Assembly: GCF_000760735.1 (NCBI RefSeq)
Contig: NZ_JMEX01000008.1
Coordinates: forward strand, 900,018-964,017
Origin: Rhodococcoides fascians A44A
GTDB lineage: Bacteria; Actinomycetota; Actinomycetes; Mycobacteriales; Mycobacteriaceae
Length of the DNA stretch: 64,000 nt
Reading direction: 5' to 3'
Shown: positions 23,745-32,264 of the stretch, in pieces
How positions within the stretch are numbered: position 1 is the stretch's first letter
Layout of the letters: each line of letters opens with the position of its first letter
Notes under the pieces: model-generated
Told to the model about the DNA's origin: nothing
Databases searched by the model: none
Seen by the model: only the letters and a program-made list of their open reading frames with translations
Made by a program: the position numbers and the translations under genes

Positions 23745-24689
23745 ATGACGACGACGAAGGAACTCACTCCGAAACGCGGCCGCTACGGCTGGCTGAAGCG
23801 GATCGAGGAACTCGACCCCGTTGCGGACTGCCACACCATTCACCGCATCACTGCCGGATACGAGTTCCCGTGGGACTACCAACGCGCCCTCGAATTCGCT
23901 CTGTTCCGAACCTATTGCGTTCCCACCATCTCCGAGTTGCTGGAGAAGACCGGCGAGTTCCGTGACCGGCCGCAACGGCGGTACGACGACACTGCGCTGC
24001 TGATGGGCGAGATGGTCGAGCACGGTTACGATTCCGAGCGCGGCCGCGAAGCGCTACGCATGGTCAACCGGATGCATTCGCAGTACGCCATCTCGAACGA
24101 CGACATGCTCTACGTGCTGACGACCTTCATCTACGAACCGATCGAGTGGATCGACACCTTCGGGTGGCGCAGACTGCATCCCTCGGAGCGCCTGGCGACG
24201 TTCCACTTCTACCGCCAGGTCGGAATTCGCATGGGCATCAAGGACATTCCAGAGTCCTACACCGAGCTCGCCCGGTTCAAACTGGACTACGAGGACCGCA
24301 CGTTCCGGTACACCGAGGACAACCACAAAGTCGGCACGTACACGCTCGACCTGTTCTGCTCCTGGTTCCCGACGCCTCTGCGCCCCGCCGTCGCGCAGGG
24401 TGTGTTCGCTCTTCTCGACGAGAAGATGGCCCACGCGTTCGGCTTCCCCGCAGGCTCCCCCACTGTTCGACGCCTTGCTGTGGCGGGCCTACGAACGAAG
24501 GCGCGGGCCGAGAGATTTCTGCCGACCCGCAAGTCCTCGCGCAGTACCACCGACCCGCACAACAAGACGTATCCGGGGTATCCGAACAACTACCGGCCGA
24601 GCGATCTCGGTGCGCTCGGTTGTCCGTACCCGGGTGCGTCAGGACAGAGCGCTGTCCGCCCACGCGTCGAGAGCGCCGCGAAACTCTGA
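23745..24689 (+). CDS. DUF2236 oxygenase-like protein, copy 3
   Basis: A 314-residue DUF2236 protein, four bases after the aldehyde dehydrogenase stop. Family sequence is strong in RMHSQYAISNDDMLYVLTTFIYEPIEWIDTFGWRRLHPSERLATFHFYRQVGIRMGIKDIPESYTEL. The C-terminal part ends in the usual TYPGYPNNYRPSDLGALG. The last 51 bases overlap the end of the convergent alpha/beta hydrolase gene, which is unusual in this compact but mostly non-overlapping region; an error in either C-terminus cannot be excluded. Its operon position suggests that it acts in the same pathway as the aldehyde dehydrogenase. Confidence 0.87.
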   Translation: MTTTKELTPKRGRYGWLKRIEELDPVADCHTIHRITAGYEFPWDYQRALEFALFRTYCVPTISELLEKTGEFRDRPQRRYDDTALLMGEMVEHGYDSERGREALRMVNRMHSQYAISNDDMLYVLTTFIYEPIEWIDTFGWRRLHPSERLATFHFYRQVGIRMGIKDIPESYTELARFKLDYEDRTFRYTEDNHKVGTYTLDLFCSWFPTPLRPAVAQGVFALLDEKMAHAFGFPAGSPTVRRLAVAGLRTKARAERFLPTRKSSRSTTDPHNKTYPGYPNNYRPSDLGALGCPYPGASGQSAVRPRVESAAKL

Positions 24690-25703
24690 CGACTGGGGCA
24701 GCGGGGCGTAGATGTCCAGGCCGGTCGCCGGCAGCGGGCCGAGTTCGCTCAGCATGTGCGACGAGTTGACGAAGCGCGAGTACTGCAGGTCGCGTCCGGC
24801 GAGTGCGTCGGCGACGCGGTCGGTCTGTCCGCAGGAGACGTTGAGGTCTTTCTCCGAGCAGGTCAGCAGCACGTCGGTGTCGGCGGGAAGTGCGGCTGCG
24901 AGAACGGCGGGGTCCAGCGCGTCTGCTTCGGAGAAGAACTTCGCGCCCGAGTCGCTGAGTCCTACGGACGCCAGGATTTCGTCGTCGGGGTATGGAACCG
25001 GGCGTCCGTTGCGGATGGCGTCGATGGTCTCGTCGACTCTGCCTCGCTCGGCGTCGGCTTCTTCCGGTGTCATTTCACCCGAGGCGACGACGTTGTCCAG
25101 GACGCGGTCGAGCTGAGCGTGGAGCAGGTCGAGGTAGCGGATGGCCAACGGTGCCAGCAGTCCGAGGTTGCCGATCTCGACGCCGCGGTCCGCAAGGGCC
25201 AGTGCAGTCAGCCCGCCTTCACTGTGTCCGAGCACGGAGAACTTCTCGCCGCTGATGCCGGTGGCGTCGGAGAGCGCTGCGGCCGCAGCTTCGGCTGTGT
25301 CGATCTGCTGCGTGAATCCGAGCGGAACGGACGTGTCGATTCCCTCGGTGCCGGTGCGGCCCGTTCCGATCTTGTCGAAACGCAGCGTCGTGATGCCCTT
25401 GGCTGCGAGGGCGTCGGCGACGTAGGCGATGGTGTTCGGGGTGATGTTGCCTTCGGGCGAATTGCCGTTGCGATCGATCGGTCCGCTGCCCGGCAGGAGG
25501 AGCGCAGCGCCGCGTACCTCACCGATCGCGGGGCGCAGGCTGCCGTAGTAGGTGACACCGTCGGACACGAATTCGAGCTCGCTGTCGACGGACGCGTCCG
25601 GAGACCACGGGGTGTTGATGGGAGCGGCGTGAGCGGTGGCTGCCCCCGCCAGCATCAACACGGAGGCGGACAGACCGGCTACGAGCTTTCGAGTCGACGA
25701 CAT
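24639..25703 (-). CDS. Secreted alpha/beta hydrolase
   Basis: A 354-residue exported hydrolase. The N-terminus (MSSTRKLVAGLSASVLMLAGAATAHA) is a signal peptide, with probable cleavage after AHA. The fold shows an early GSGPIDRNGN oxyanion region and the nucleophile elbow GHSEGG, with a late His in NSSHML. Two in-frame ATGs (25712 and 25703) are possible starts; the second is used here. It is similar to secreted peptidase/esterase-like hydrolases with a DUF3887/bem46-type fold, but the substrate is unknown. The gene ends inside the convergent DUF2236 copy 3. Confidence 0.8.
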   Translation of the reverse strand: MSSTRKLVAGLSASVLMLAGAATAHAAPINTPWSPDASVDSELEFVSDGVTYYGSLRPAIGEVRGAALLLPGSGPIDRNGNSPEGNITPNTIAYVADALAAKGITTLRFDKIGTGRTGTEGIDTSVPLGFTQQIDTAEAAAAALSDATGISGEKFSVLGHSEGGLTALALADRGVEIGNLGLLAPLAIRYLDLLHAQLDRVLDNVVASGEMTPEEADAERGRVDETIDAIRNGRPVPYPDDEILASVGLSDSGAKFFSEADALDPAVLAAALPADTDVLLTCSEKDLNVSCGQTDRVADALAGRDLQYSRFVNSSHMLSELGPLPATGLDIYAPLPQSSEFRGALDAWADSALS

Positions 25704-25820
25704 GTGACGCATGCTAACAACTTTGCTTGACCAAAGCATTACCTGTGCAGGCGGTATCGTTCTCGAGTGGGCTGCCTGCGGTGATGCTGCGGTTCGGACG
25801 ATTCGAAGTGGAGGCCAGTG

Positions 25821-26756
25821 ATGGCGGGTGGACTTGTTGCCCTGTTGGACGATGTGGCCGCACTTGCGCGCCTGGCCGCGGCCTCCATCGACGATGTGGG
25901 AGCGGCAACCGGACGTGCGACGGCCAAGGCTGCGGGTGTCGTGATCGACGACGCCGCGGTGACGCCTCAGTACGTCCGCGGCCTCGCTGCCGAGCGTGAG
26001 CTTCCGATCATCAAACGCATCGCGATCGGTTCGCTGCGCAACAAACTGCTGATCATTCTTCCGATCGCGTTGCTGCTGAGCCAATTCCTGCCGTGGCTGC
26101 TGACACCGATTCTGATGCTGGGTGGTTGCTACCTCGCCTACGAAGCTGCGCACAAGATCTGGGGCGCCGTCTTCGGCCACGGTGACCACCACGACGAGGC
26201 CGCCGACGAGCCGAAGGACGAGGACTCCGTCGTTTCCGGCGCCGTCCGCACCGACCTCATTCTCTCCGCCGAGATCATGGTCATCGCGCTCGACACGATT
26301 GCTGCCGAAGGCTTCTGGAGCAGGCTGATCATCCTCGCCGTCGTGGCCGTCGTCATCACGGTGATCGTCTACGGCGTCGTCGGTTTGATCGTGAAGATGG
26401 ACGACATCGGGTTGCGCCTGGCGGACAAGTCGACGGGATTCGTCGAGAAGTTCGGCCGTGGGCTCGTCAAGGCGATGCCGAAGGTCATGTCGTTTCTCGG
26501 CATCGTCGGCACCGCGGCGATGCTGTGGGTCGGTGGCCACATCCTCCTCGTCGGCATCGACGAGCTCGGCTTCCATCCCCTCTACGAACTCGTCCACCAC
26601 GGCGAGGAAGCGGTGCACGACATCGCCGGGATCGGACCGATCCTCGCGTGGATCGTCAACACCCTCGCGTCGGCGTTGCTCGGCCTGATCGTCGGCGTTA
26701 TCGTCGTACTCGCACAGTTGGGCGTGAAGTCCGCGCTGGCGCGGCGCAAGAACTGA
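25821..26756 (+). CDS. DUF808 family membrane protein (YedI-like)
   Basis: A 311-residue inner-membrane protein of the DUF808/YedI family. The conserved start MAGGLVALLDDVAALARLAAASIDDVGAATGRATAKAAGVVIDDAAVTPQYV is nearly invariant in the family. Five or so hydrophobic segments follow, with a short acidic/His loop (GHGDHHDEAADEPKDEDS) between the second and third. GGAGG lies six bases before the ATG at 25821. The function is unknown. It is convergent with the tandem-TetR gene; only three bases separate the stop codons. Confidence 0.9.
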   Translation: MAGGLVALLDDVAALARLAAASIDDVGAATGRATAKAAGVVIDDAAVTPQYVRGLAAERELPIIKRIAIGSLRNKLLIILPIALLLSQFLPWLLTPILMLGGCYLAYEAAHKIWGAVFGHGDHHDEAADEPKDEDSVVSGAVRTDLILSAEIMVIALDTIAAEGFWSRLIILAVVAVVITVIVYGVVGLIVKMDDIGLRLADKSTGFVEKFGRGLVKAMPKVMSFLGIVGTAAMLWVGGHILLVGIDELGFHPLYELVHHGEEAVHDIAGIGPILAWIVNTLASALLGLIVGVIVVLAQLGVKSALARRKN

Positions 26757-26759
26757 GCT

Positions 26760-27986
26760 TCAGTTCAGAAGAACCGAGGTCATGACCGCGGTCACCCGCG
26801 TGACCGTGGTGTCGGATCGATCGAACCGCACGGCGCGGCCGACGTCGAAGACGATTCCGAGTGCGGCGTGCACCAGGAATCGTGACGTCACCACCGACAG
26901 CTCGGGCCGCGCATCACGCAGAAGCCGGGCCCACTGTTCGATGTTCTGCCGCTGTACGTTCCGAAGTCCGGACCGTTGGTCGGCCGGGAGATTGCCGATC
27001 TCCGCGAAGTAGACGGCCACGAGCTCGCTCTGACGGAACGTCAGCTCGGTGTAGAGCCGGCACAGTGTCGCGATAGCGGCCTCCGGTTCCGTCGATACCG
27101 CAAGCGCCTCGTCCAGTGTCGCGATCAGTCTTTCGTTCGCGCGGTGGAATGCCGCGGCCAACAGGTCGGCCTTGCTCGAGAAATGACGGTAGACGCTCGA
27201 CGCATTGATGCCGGCTGCTGCGCCGATGTCTTCGATACTGACGTCGTGATAACCGCGCTGATAGAACAGTTGCATCGATTCCCGCAGCAGCACTTCGCGT
27301 TTGGAATCTCCTCCGTCGCCGCCTCGGCGCTCCGCACCCGACTCGTCCGTCGAGAGCTTCGGTAGATCCGTCCTCAGTACCGACCACGCGGCCTGGAGGA
27401 CGGTGACCTCGATCTGCTTGGCGGACAGTGCGGTTCGGTGCGCAGTCATGCTCGCCACCACACTGATCGCACCGGTGGCCAGCAGCGCGGCGTCGGCTTC
27501 CGTCAACGCCGGACGCACCCGACGGAGCGGCTCGGCCACGCGCCCGTGCAGGGTGTACAGCTTGTCCCGCAGCGACGTCTTGTCCTCGCCGATCAGGTAC
27601 CGACCCTCCCAGCGATACAGACCACCGGTCCGGCGGTTGTCGATGGTCGTACGGATGATCGCGGTGATCATGGCCTCGACACGCGCTTCCGGATCGTCCT
27701 CGGTGACCACCGCGGGATCCGTCGCGGCCAGCAGTTGATCCGCCAGCCGCATGACGGTGTGCACGAACAGTGCGTACTTCGTCGGGAAATGACGATAGAG
27801 CGCCGGGCCGGAGATGCCGACCGTCGCAGCGATGTCGTCGATGCCGACCGGATGGTAGCCACGTTCGCTGAACGCTTCGGCCGCAGCCGTGAGAATCTGC
27901 GCCTTCCGATTTCGAGGACGACGACGTTTCACCGTCACTTCCGCTTCCGTCACCACACCTCCATCCGTTACCGCGCTACCGCACAT
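26760..27986 (-). CDS. Tandem-domain TetR regulator, Mce3R-like
   Basis: A 408-residue protein made of two TetR units in one chain. The first helix-turn-helix is in ILTAAAEAFSERGYHPVGIDDIAATVGISGPALYRHFPTKYALF, and the second, about 200 residues later, is in LLRESMQLFYQRGYHDVSIEDIGAAAGINASSVYRHFSSKADLL. M. tuberculosis Mce3R is the known example of this architecture, with a similar length (406 residues) and a similar place divergent from an mce operon. It represses mce3 and lipid-related genes. Here it is divergent from the echA-fadD-yrbE-mce operon, 175 bases away, so repression of that operon, possibly relieved by a lipid ligand, is likely. The ATG at 27986 is one of several possible starts; GTG codons closer to the first domain are alternatives. 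Confidence 0.87.
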   Translation of the reverse strand: MCGSAVTDGGVVTEAEVTVKRRRPRNRKAQILTAAAEAFSERGYHPVGIDDIAATVGISGPALYRHFPTKYALFVHTVMRLADQLLAATDPAVVTEDDPEARVEAMITAIIRTTIDNRRTGGLYRWEGRYLIGEDKTSLRDKLYTLHGRVAEPLRRVRPALTEADAALLATGAISVVASMTAHRTALSAKQIEVTVLQAAWSVLRTDLPKLSTDESGAERRGGDGGDSKREVLLRESMQLFYQRGYHDVSIEDIGAAAGINASSVYRHFSSKADLLAAAFHRANERLIATLDEALAVSTEPEAAIATLCRLYTELTFRQSELVAVYFAEIGNLPADQRSGLRNVQRQNIEQWARLLRDARPELSVVTSRFLVHAALGIVFDVGRAVRFDRSDTTVTRVTAVMTSVLLN

Positions 27987-28065
27987 GAAGCTGCTCGAGA
28001 GCAGCAGAAACCATGATAGCGCGTGACCGTCGCCGGCCCGTCGGTTCAGAAATTTTCCACGACCC

Positions 28066-28096
28066 TTGACAGACATTCGATTTGAGGAGTTAAGTT
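28066..28096 (+). promoter_or_regulatory. Candidate promoter of the mce operon
   Basis: TTGACA at 28066-28071 and TAAGTT at 28091-28096, with a 19-base spacer (18 if TTAAGT is used), stand in the 175-base gap between the Mce3R-like gene and echA. A 65-base leader would follow. An operator for the tandem-TetR protein is expected here; because that protein has two different DNA-reading heads, the site need not be symmetric, and none is obvious. Confidence 0.5.
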
Positions 28097-28161
28097 AGCG
28101 GCAATTCGCATGCACCCCTCCTGCATCCGCCCCACGTCCTGACACCCGGCTGGAGCTCTCG

Positions 28162-28950
28162 ATGACCCACGGTTTGCACAGAACCGAAGACGACGGCGTA
28201 CTCACGCTGGAAATCGATCGACCCGAAAGAATGAACGCGCTCGACGGCGCCACCACGACCGCACTGATCGACGCACTCACCGCACTCGGGCCGAGCGTTC
28301 GGGTCGTCGTGATCACCGGGCGCGGACCTGCGTTCAGCACCGGAGCAGACATCGTCGAACTTTCCCGCGCCCAGCCGAGAAGCGACGCCGAAGCACGCCT
28401 GCAGGCAGACCACACGATGGACGTCGCATCCTCCTTGATCAGGGCCGTCATAGACGCACCCGTTCCGGTGATTGCACAGGTCAGCGGCATCGCCGCGGGC
28501 ATCGGGGTGTCGCTGGCACTGGCCGCCGACCTCGTCTACGCCGCCGAGGACGCCACGTTTCTTCTGGCCTTCACGGGCGTCGGGCTGATGCCCGACGGTG
28601 GGGCGAGCTTGCTCGTCCCGGCAGCGATAGGACGCGCCCGAGCCACCGCGATGGCACTGCTCGGTGAGCCGATGACCGCGCGCGACGCCGCCGCGTCGGG
28701 TCTGATCACCCAGGCGCTTCCGGCGGACGAGCTCGCCGACACGGTCGCATCGGTCGCGCGCCGACTGGCACACGGACCGGCCCGCGCCCTGCAGCTGACC
28801 AAGCACGCACTGACGGCATCGACGCTTGCACTTCTGGGCGATGCGTTGGCGCGCGAGAGGGAAGGGCAGATCGAACTGCTGACTGCGCCGGAATTTCGCA
28901 ATCGAGTAGGCGCACTACTCGGCGACAAAGGCGAATCACGGCAAACTTAG
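28162..28950 (+). CDS. Enoyl-CoA hydratase/isomerase family protein
   Basis: A 262-residue crotonase-fold protein that probably hydrates or isomerizes enoyl-CoA. The first oxyanion segment is GPAFSTGADIVEL and the second is SGIAAGIGVSLALAADLVYAAEDATFLLAFTGVGLMPDGGASLLVPAAIGRARA. In the positions of the two hydratase glutamates only Asp is evident (PDGG), so an isomerase or other crotonase reaction is possible. GGAG precedes the ATG. It is the first gene of the mce operon, before the acyl-CoA synthetase, which suggests that imported lipids are activated and degraded as they enter. Confidence 0.87.
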   Translation: MTHGLHRTEDDGVLTLEIDRPERMNALDGATTTALIDALTALGPSVRVVVITGRGPAFSTGADIVELSRAQPRSDAEARLQADHTMDVASSLIRAVIDAPVPVIAQVSGIAAGIGVSLALAADLVYAAEDATFLLAFTGVGLMPDGGASLLVPAAIGRARATAMALLGEPMTARDAAASGLITQALPADELADTVASVARRLAHGPARALQLTKHALTASTLALLGDALAREREGQIELLTAPEFRNRVGALLGDKGESRQT

Positions 28951-29055
28951 ACAGCACATGACATGCAGAAACAAACGTCTCGATTTGCCCTCGGGTAAGC
29001 CCGACCTTCGGTACGCTCACTGCACATCCCGCCTTCGACGAAAGAGGAAGAGCTT

Positions 29056-30603
29056 TTGTCCGCTCCCTTGAACGAACCCCATCGTTCGATTCGAAACAAT
29101 TGGAACAACCAGGTTCGTCGGCATGCGCTGATGCAGCCCGACGCCACTGCCCTGCGCTTCCAGGGCGCCACCATCACCTGGGCCCAGCTCGACAGCCGGG
29201 TCGGCAGGTTCGCCGGCGTCCTGAGCCGACGAGGGGTCGGCTCAGGAGACCGTGTGCTGATCCTGATGCTCAATCGGCCCGAGTACCTGGAAGCCGTGCT
29301 CGCGATCAACGCACTCGGCGCACTGGCCGTCCCCGTGAACTTCCGCATGACTCCGCCCGAGGTCGCCTACCTCGCGCAGAACAGCGGTTCCCACCTGTTG
29401 ATCACCGACGAGACACTGTCCCCCTTGGCCGATGCAGTTGCAGCACAGGTCGATTCACTGGGCGACATCATCGTCGTCGGCGACGCCTACGAAGAACTGC
29501 TCGCCGCCGCGCAGCCTGCACCACCTGTCGACGTGCGCGACGACGCGCCCGCGCTCATCATGTACACCTCGGGCACCACGGGTAGGCCCAAAGGCGCTGT
29601 GCTGACACACTCCAACATGCAGGCCCAGTCGCTGACCTGTATTCGAGCACTGCAGATGCACGGGGTCGACGAGGTCGGCTTCTGCGCATCGCCGATGTTC
29701 CACATCGCCGCCCTCGGCAGCCTCGCACCCAGTCTGCAACTGGGCATACCGACGGTGATCTACCCCGTCGGTGCATTCGATCCCTCGACCCTTCTCGACG
29801 TCCTCGCCGAAGAAGGAGTCACCACCCTGTTCCTCGTGCCCGTGCAGTGGCAGGCCATGTGCACCGAGCAGACACGCAAGCCGAGAGATCTGAGCCTTCG
29901 CGTCATCTCGTGGGGCGCGGCACCGGCGTCGGACACGATCTTGAAAGCCATGGCCGAGACGTTCCCGAACGCCCTGAACGTGGCAGTGTTCGGCCAGACC
30001 GAGATGTCGCCCATCACCTGCGTGCTCGACGGCGAAGACGCGCTACGCAAACTGGGCTCGGTCGGACGCGTCGTACCCACTGTGTCGGCGCGGATCGTCG
30101 ACGACGAGATGAACGACGTACCGACCGGCGAGATCGGCGAAATCGTCTACCGCGGACCCACTCTCATGCAGGAGTACTGGCAGAACCCCGACGCCACCGC
30201 CGACGCTTTCCACGGCGGTTGGTTCCACTCGGGCGACCTGGTCAGGCAGGACGACGAAGGATTCGTGTTCGTCGTCGACCGTAAGAAGGACATGATCATC
30301 TCCGGCGGTGAGAACATCTACTGCGCCGAGGTGGAGAACGTCCTGTACGGGCATCCGCGCATTCTCGAGGCAGCCGTCATCGGACGCCCGGACGGAAAGT
30401 GGGGCGAAGTCCCGGTCGCCGTCGTCGCCCTGAACGACCCCGACGACTTCACGTTGGCCGAGTTGACCTCGTGGCTCGGGGACCACCTGGCGAAGTACAA
30501 GCACCCCAAGGAACTCGTCGTCGTCGATTCACTCCCCCGCAACGCCAGTGGCAAGGTCGTCAAAGTTGCACTGCGCACGTCCTATTCACCGACACCCGCG
30601 TAA
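29056..30603 (+). CDS. Long-chain acyl-CoA synthetase (FadD5-like) of the mce operon
   Basis: A 515-residue adenylate-forming enzyme that activates fatty or steroid acids with ATP and CoA. Motif A3 is IMYTSGTTGRPKGAVLTH, A5 is FGQTEMSP, A7 is WFHSGDLVRQDDEGFVFVVDRKKDMIISGGENIYCAEVE and A10 is PRNASGKVVK, with the catalytic Lys present. The start is TTG at 29056 with AGAGGAAG at a good distance upstream. It lies three bases before yrbEA; in M. tuberculosis mce1 the same place is held by fadD5. A role in activating lipids delivered by the Mce transporter is therefore likely. Confidence 0.9.
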   Translation: MSAPLNEPHRSIRNNWNNQVRRHALMQPDATALRFQGATITWAQLDSRVGRFAGVLSRRGVGSGDRVLILMLNRPEYLEAVLAINALGALAVPVNFRMTPPEVAYLAQNSGSHLLITDETLSPLADAVAAQVDSLGDIIVVGDAYEELLAAAQPAPPVDVRDDAPALIMYTSGTTGRPKGAVLTHSNMQAQSLTCIRALQMHGVDEVGFCASPMFHIAALGSLAPSLQLGIPTVIYPVGAFDPSTLLDVLAEEGVTTLFLVPVQWQAMCTEQTRKPRDLSLRVISWGAAPASDTILKAMAETFPNALNVAVFGQTEMSPITCVLDGEDALRKLGSVGRVVPTVSARIVDDEMNDVPTGEIGEIVYRGPTLMQEYWQNPDATADAFHGGWFHSGDLVRQDDEGFVFVVDRKKDMIISGGENIYCAEVENVLYGHPRILEAAVIGRPDGKWGEVPVAVVALNDPDDFTLAELTSWLGDHLAKYKHPKELVVVDSLPRNASGKVVKVALRTSYSPTPA

Positions 30604-30606
30604 CCG

Positions 30607-31416
30607 GTGACTGTCGACCCCGCGGCGAAAGCGTCGCCGACGCGCGACCTCGCGAATCAGGTCGGCGGTCTGATCGCGTTCTCGGTCACCGCGGCGACCC
30701 GCACGGTCACCACGATCGCACAACGGAGGCTCTCCCTCACGGAGACGGTCACCCAGGCCTTGTTCGTCGCCCGGGTGTGCACGATCCCCGCGCTGTTGCT
30801 GATGCTTCCCATCGGAGTGTTGATCGCGGTGTCCGTCGGGTCGCTGGCCGGAAGACTGGGCGCGGGAGCGTATTCGGGCGCAGTCGTCGCCTTCGTCGTC
30901 GTCGGCCAGGCCGCCGCACTCGTCTGCGCATTGATGTTGGCGGGGGTCGCCGGGTCCGCGATCTGCGCCGACCTCGGCTCGCGCACCATCCGCGAGGAGA
31001 TCGCCGCCATGGAGGTGATGGGGCTCGACGTGATCGCCAGGCTCGTCGTGCCCCGGTTGATCGCCTCGATGTTCGTCGCACTCGCAGTGTGCGGAATGGT
31101 CACCGTCGTCGGGGTGGGAGCCTGCTTCTTCTACCAGGTCTTCGTCGCCGACCAATCCGCAGGAGCATTCCTCGCCACGTTCAGCGAATACGGCCGGGTG
31201 TCCGATTTCGCGATGGCGATGGTCAAGTCCGTGTGCTTCGCGATCACGTCGACTCTCATCGCGTCGTACAAGGGCCTGAACGCCAAGGGCGGACCGAGCG
31301 GGGTCGCCGACGCCGTCAACGAAGCCGTCGTCCTCGCCTTCGTCATGGTGTTCGTCGTGAACACCGTTCTGTCGCAACTGTATGCAGTGATCGTTCCCGC
31401 GGTGGGGACCTACTGA
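30607..31416 (+). CDS. Mce transporter permease YrbEA (MlaE family)
   Basis: A 269-residue integral membrane permease of the MlaE/YrbE family, one of the two permeases through which Mce-delivered lipids cross the inner membrane. The conserved EEIAAMEVMGLDVIARLVVPRLIASM segment is the coupling helix region that contacts the MceG ATPase. The start is a GTG three bases after the fadD stop. The stop overlaps the next start (TGATG). The ATPase (MceG) is not in this window and is usually encoded elsewhere. Confidence 0.93.
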   Translation: MTVDPAAKASPTRDLANQVGGLIAFSVTAATRTVTTIAQRRLSLTETVTQALFVARVCTIPALLLMLPIGVLIAVSVGSLAGRLGAGAYSGAVVAFVVVGQAAALVCALMLAGVAGSAICADLGSRTIREEIAAMEVMGLDVIARLVVPRLIASMFVALAVCGMVTVVGVGACFFYQVFVADQSAGAFLATFSEYGRVSDFAMAMVKSVCFAITSTLIASYKGLNAKGGPSGVADAVNEAVVLAFVMVFVVNTVLSQLYAVIVPAVGTY

Positions 31417-32264
31417 TGAACTACGACAGTTTCGTTCGGCTGAGGCGACGCGGCCGGGGTGTCACGAACGCCTTCTCCGAACTCGGCCGTCACGTGACGT
31501 TCTACGCCGAAACCGTCGCATCCGTGCCGTACACCCTTCGCCGCTACCCCAAGCACGTGGCACAGCACGTCGGCGAGGTCAGCTTCGGCTACGCGTCACT
31601 GCTCGCCGGCGGCGGAACCATCGGCATCGTGTTCGCGATGTCGGCCGTCGCCGCGATGATGGTCGGCGTCGAAACCTATCGAGGGTTGGACCTGATCGGC
31701 CTCACATCGCTGTCCGGCTTGCTCTCCGCCATCGCCAACACCCGCGAACTCGCACCCGTCATCGCCAGCATCGCCCTCGCCGCCAAGGTAGGGACCGGGT
31801 TCACCGCCCAACTCGGCGCGATGCGGATCTCCGACGAGGTGGACGCGCTGGACTCCATGTCGGTGCGCCCCATACCGTTTCTGGCGACGACTCGGGTGAT
31901 CGCAGCAGTGATCTGCATTGTGCCGATCTACATGGTCGGACTCATCGCGACGTTCGTCGCGACGCGTCTCGTCGTCGTCACCTTCGGGGGCAGTTCGGCC
32001 GGGACCTACGACTACTACTTCCACCTCGCACTGTCCCCCGGCGACCTCGTCTACTCGGTCGTCAAGGCCGTCGTGTTCGCGATCATCGTCGCACTCGTGC
32101 ACTGCTCCTACGGTTTTCACGCATCCGGTGGCCCCGAGGGCGTCGGACGGGCGGCCGGGCGCGCGCTTCGTACGTCGATCCTCGCGATCGGTATCACCGA
32201 CGTGTTCCTCACCTTCGTTCTCTGGGGCGTCGTCCCCTCCGTCCCCGGGCTCGGTGTGTCGTGA
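31416..32264 (+). CDS. Mce transporter permease YrbEB (MlaE family)
   Basis: A 282-residue second permease. The coupling segment is AAKVGTGFTAQLGAMRISDEVDALDSMSVRPIPFLATTRVIA, typical of YrbEB. The ATG at 31416 overlaps the last base of the yrbEA stop. The C-terminal GFHASGGPEGVGRAAGRALR is conserved. The 3' end overlaps mceA by four bases. A longer frame upstream lies within fadD and yrbEA and has no family sequence. Confidence 0.93.
   Translation: MNYDSFVRLRRRGRGVTNAFSELGRHVTFYAETVASVPYTLRRYPKHVAQHVGEVSFGYASLLAGGGTIGIVFAMSAVAAMMVGVETYRGLDLIGLTSLSGLLSAIANTRELAPVIASIALAAKVGTGFTAQLGAMRISDEVDALDSMSVRPIPFLATTRVIAAVICIVPIYMVGLIATFVATRLVVVTFGGSSAGTYDYYFHLALSPGDLVYSVVKAVVFAIIVALVHCSYGFHASGGPEGVGRAAGRALRTSILAIGITDVFLTFVLWGVVPSVPGLGVS

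Noticed and set aside
24440-24480. GCAGGCTCC in DUF2236 copy 3 as another coding repeat
   Set aside because: Only about nine bases match the repeat and the encoded FGFPAGSPTVRRL fits the usual family sequence, so chance is likely.
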